In this document: positions 4,893 to 5,860 of the stretch, in pieces
How positions within the stretch are numbered: the stretch's first letter is position 1
Layout of the letters: every line of letters starts with the position of its first letter
Assembly: GCA_040512755.1 (NCBI GenBank)
Contig: JBEVEP010000197.1
Location: 1-5,860, forward strand
DNA length: 5,860 bases
DNA from: JBEVEP01 sp040512755
GTDB lineage: Bacteria; Pseudomonadota; Alphaproteobacteria; Rhizobiales; Rhizobiaceae
Direction of reading: 5' to 3'
Position numbers and translations under genes: made by a program
The notes under the pieces: model-generated
Database searches by the model: none
The model's input: only the letters and a program-made list of their open reading frames with translations
What the model was told of the DNA's origin: nothing

Positions 4893-5615
4893 ATGACCGC
4901 CACCCCCCTCTATCGGCGCGTAGTGCTAAAAGCCTCCGGCGAGGCTTTGATGGGCGACCAACATTTCGGCATCGATGTTTCCGTCGTTGACCGCATTGCC
5001 GCTGATATCGCCGAAGCGCGCGCGCTGGGCGTTGAAGTGGGCGTGGTTATCGGCGGCGGTAACATCTTTCGCGGTGTTGCTGTCGCGTCCAAAGGCGGCG
5101 ATCGCGTCACCGGGGATCACATGGGCATGCTGGCGACCGTGATCAATTCGCTGGCGCTGAGGACGTCGCTGGTCAAGATCGGCGTCGATGCCGTCGTTCT
5201 CTCCGCAATAGCGATGCCCGAGATCTGCGAGAGCTTTTCGCAGCGTCAGGCGACATCCTACATGAACGCGGGAAAGGTGGTTATCTTCGCGGGCGGGACC
5301 GGCAATCCGTTCTTCACGACTGATTCGGCAGCGGCCCTTCGGGCTGCCGAAATCGGAGCGGACGCTCTCTTCAAGGGCACGCAAGTGGACGGCGTCTATT
5401 CCGCAGACCCCAAGAAGGACCCGAATGCCATCCGTTACGACCGGGTGAGCCATCACGAGGTCATAACCAAGGGCCTGTCCATCATGGATACAGCGGCCAT
5501 CGCCCTTGCGCGGGAAAACAACATTCCGATAATCGTCTATTCAATTCATGAAAAAGGCGGCTTTGGCACAATTCTGAAGGGCGGAGGCCACTGCACTGTC
5601 GTTGCCGATCACTAA
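4893..5615 (+). CDS. pyrH: Uridylate kinase (UMP kinase)
   Basis: Complete 240-residue bacterial UMP kinase of the amino-acid kinase fold, which converts UMP and ATP to UDP and ADP in pyrimidine nucleotide synthesis. Normally hexameric and regulated by GTP and UTP. The start MTATPLYRRVVLK has GAGGA four bases upstream; a TTG at 4758 in frame would add 45 atypical residues read through the hairpin and is rejected. Motifs seen: LKASGEAL (12-19, phosphate binding), GGGNIFRG (54-61), GDHMGMLATVINSLAL (74-89), TGNPFFTTDSAAALR (136-150, UMP contact), KGTQVDGVYSADP (161-173, ATP side) and MDTAAIALA (199-207). LKASGE replaces the commoner LKLSGE, a mild change. It follows tsf after 150 bases and precedes frr by 42, the standard alphaproteobacterial order. 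Confidence 0.98.
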   Translation: MTATPLYRRVVLKASGEALMGDQHFGIDVSVVDRIAADIAEARALGVEVGVVIGGGNIFRGVAVASKGGDRVTGDHMGMLATVINSLALRTSLVKIGVDAVVLSAIAMPEICESFSQRQATSYMNAGKVVIFAGGTGNPFFTTDSAAALRAAEIGADALFKGTQVDGVYSADPKKDPNAIRYDRVSHHEVITKGLSIMDTAAIALARENNIPIIVYSIHEKGGFGTILKGGGHCTVVADH

Positions 5616-5657
5616 GGCAGAGCGGCGGGGCGGCAACACGATGCAAGGAGACAGGCG

Positions 5658-5860
5658 ATGACGAACGGAGTTGATTTCAAGGATTTGCAGCGGCGCATGG
5701 ACGGCGCCATCAGCGCGTTCAAGCACGACCTCGCCTCCCTCCGCACCGGTCGCGCATCGAGCAACCTGCTCGATCCTATTCAGGTTCAGGCTTACGGTAC
5801 GGCAATGCCAATTAATCAGGTGGCGACCGTTTCGGTTCCGGAGGCGCGCATGCTGTCGGT
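5658..5860 (+). CDS. frr: Ribosome recycling factor, N-terminal 67 residues (cut by the right edge)
   Basis: The first 67 codons of RRF, which with EF-G splits the post-termination ribosome. The ATG at 5658 has a good AAGGAG at 5645-5650, seven bases upstream; an earlier ATG at 5641 reaches a stop after six codons. The fragment covers the start of the long three-helix domain (FKDLQRRMDGAISAFKHDLASLRTGRAS, with LRTGRAS at 28-34). It then enters the small beta domain (IQVQAYGTAMPINQVATVSVPEARMLSV), both strongly conserved. The end of the window is the only reason for truncation. It is 42 bases behind pyrH with no terminator between, so the two are probably co-transcribed. Confidence 0.96.
   Translation, partial: MTNGVDFKDLQRRMDGAISAFKHDLASLRTGRASSNLLDPIQVQAYGTAMPINQVATVSVPEARMLS

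Overview
The window reads as chromosomal DNA of an alphaproteobacterium of the order Rhizobiales, most like Mesorhizobium and its Phyllobacteriaceae relatives. This rests on how closely the S2, EF-Ts and UMP kinase translations match what I remember of that group, on the gene order rpsB-tsf-pyrH-frr, and on GC-rich codon use in those genes. It is a judgement from memory, not from a search.

The right half (about 2589-5860) is conserved core. A tRNA-Val(CAC) gene lies on the minus strand, divergent from a plus-strand cluster: rpsB (ribosomal protein S2), tsf (elongation factor Ts), pyrH (UMP kinase) and the start of frr (ribosome recycling factor). Both sides of the divergence have recognisable sigma-70-type promoters. 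The rpsB transcript has a leader of about 120 nt in which a 9-bp helix covers the ribosome binding site and two upstream helices can form a pseudoknot. This is a good candidate for a translational control element. Strong hairpins without T-tracts sit between rpsB and tsf and between tsf and pyrH. Three of the four genes serve translation; pyrH supplies UDP for pyrimidine nucleotide synthesis.

The left half (1 to about 2588) is a sparse accessory region. At 236-279 there is a degenerate copy (39 of 44 bases) of the 3' part of the tRNA-Val gene, from the anticodon loop through CCA, in the same orientation as the intact tRNA. Intact tRNA at one end and a 3' fragment at the other, 2.3 kb apart, is the geometry left by an element that integrated into a tRNA 3' end. 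No integrase is visible, so the interval looks like a decayed or deleted island.

Between the two tRNA copies are three short genes I consider plausible: a secreted, tyrosine-rich 110-aa protein (590-922, TTG start), a 100-aa lipoprotein (1214-1516, minus) and an 81-aa protein with a C-x2-C...H-x7-C pattern (1828-2073, minus). The rest of the interval holds a nested palindrome (986-1025), a group of GCCCGGCCA repeats around 1757-1862, and what looks like a worn copy of a dispersed Rhizobiales repeat near 2336-2400. An unrecognised gene fragment (1-173, minus) runs off the left edge outside the putative element.
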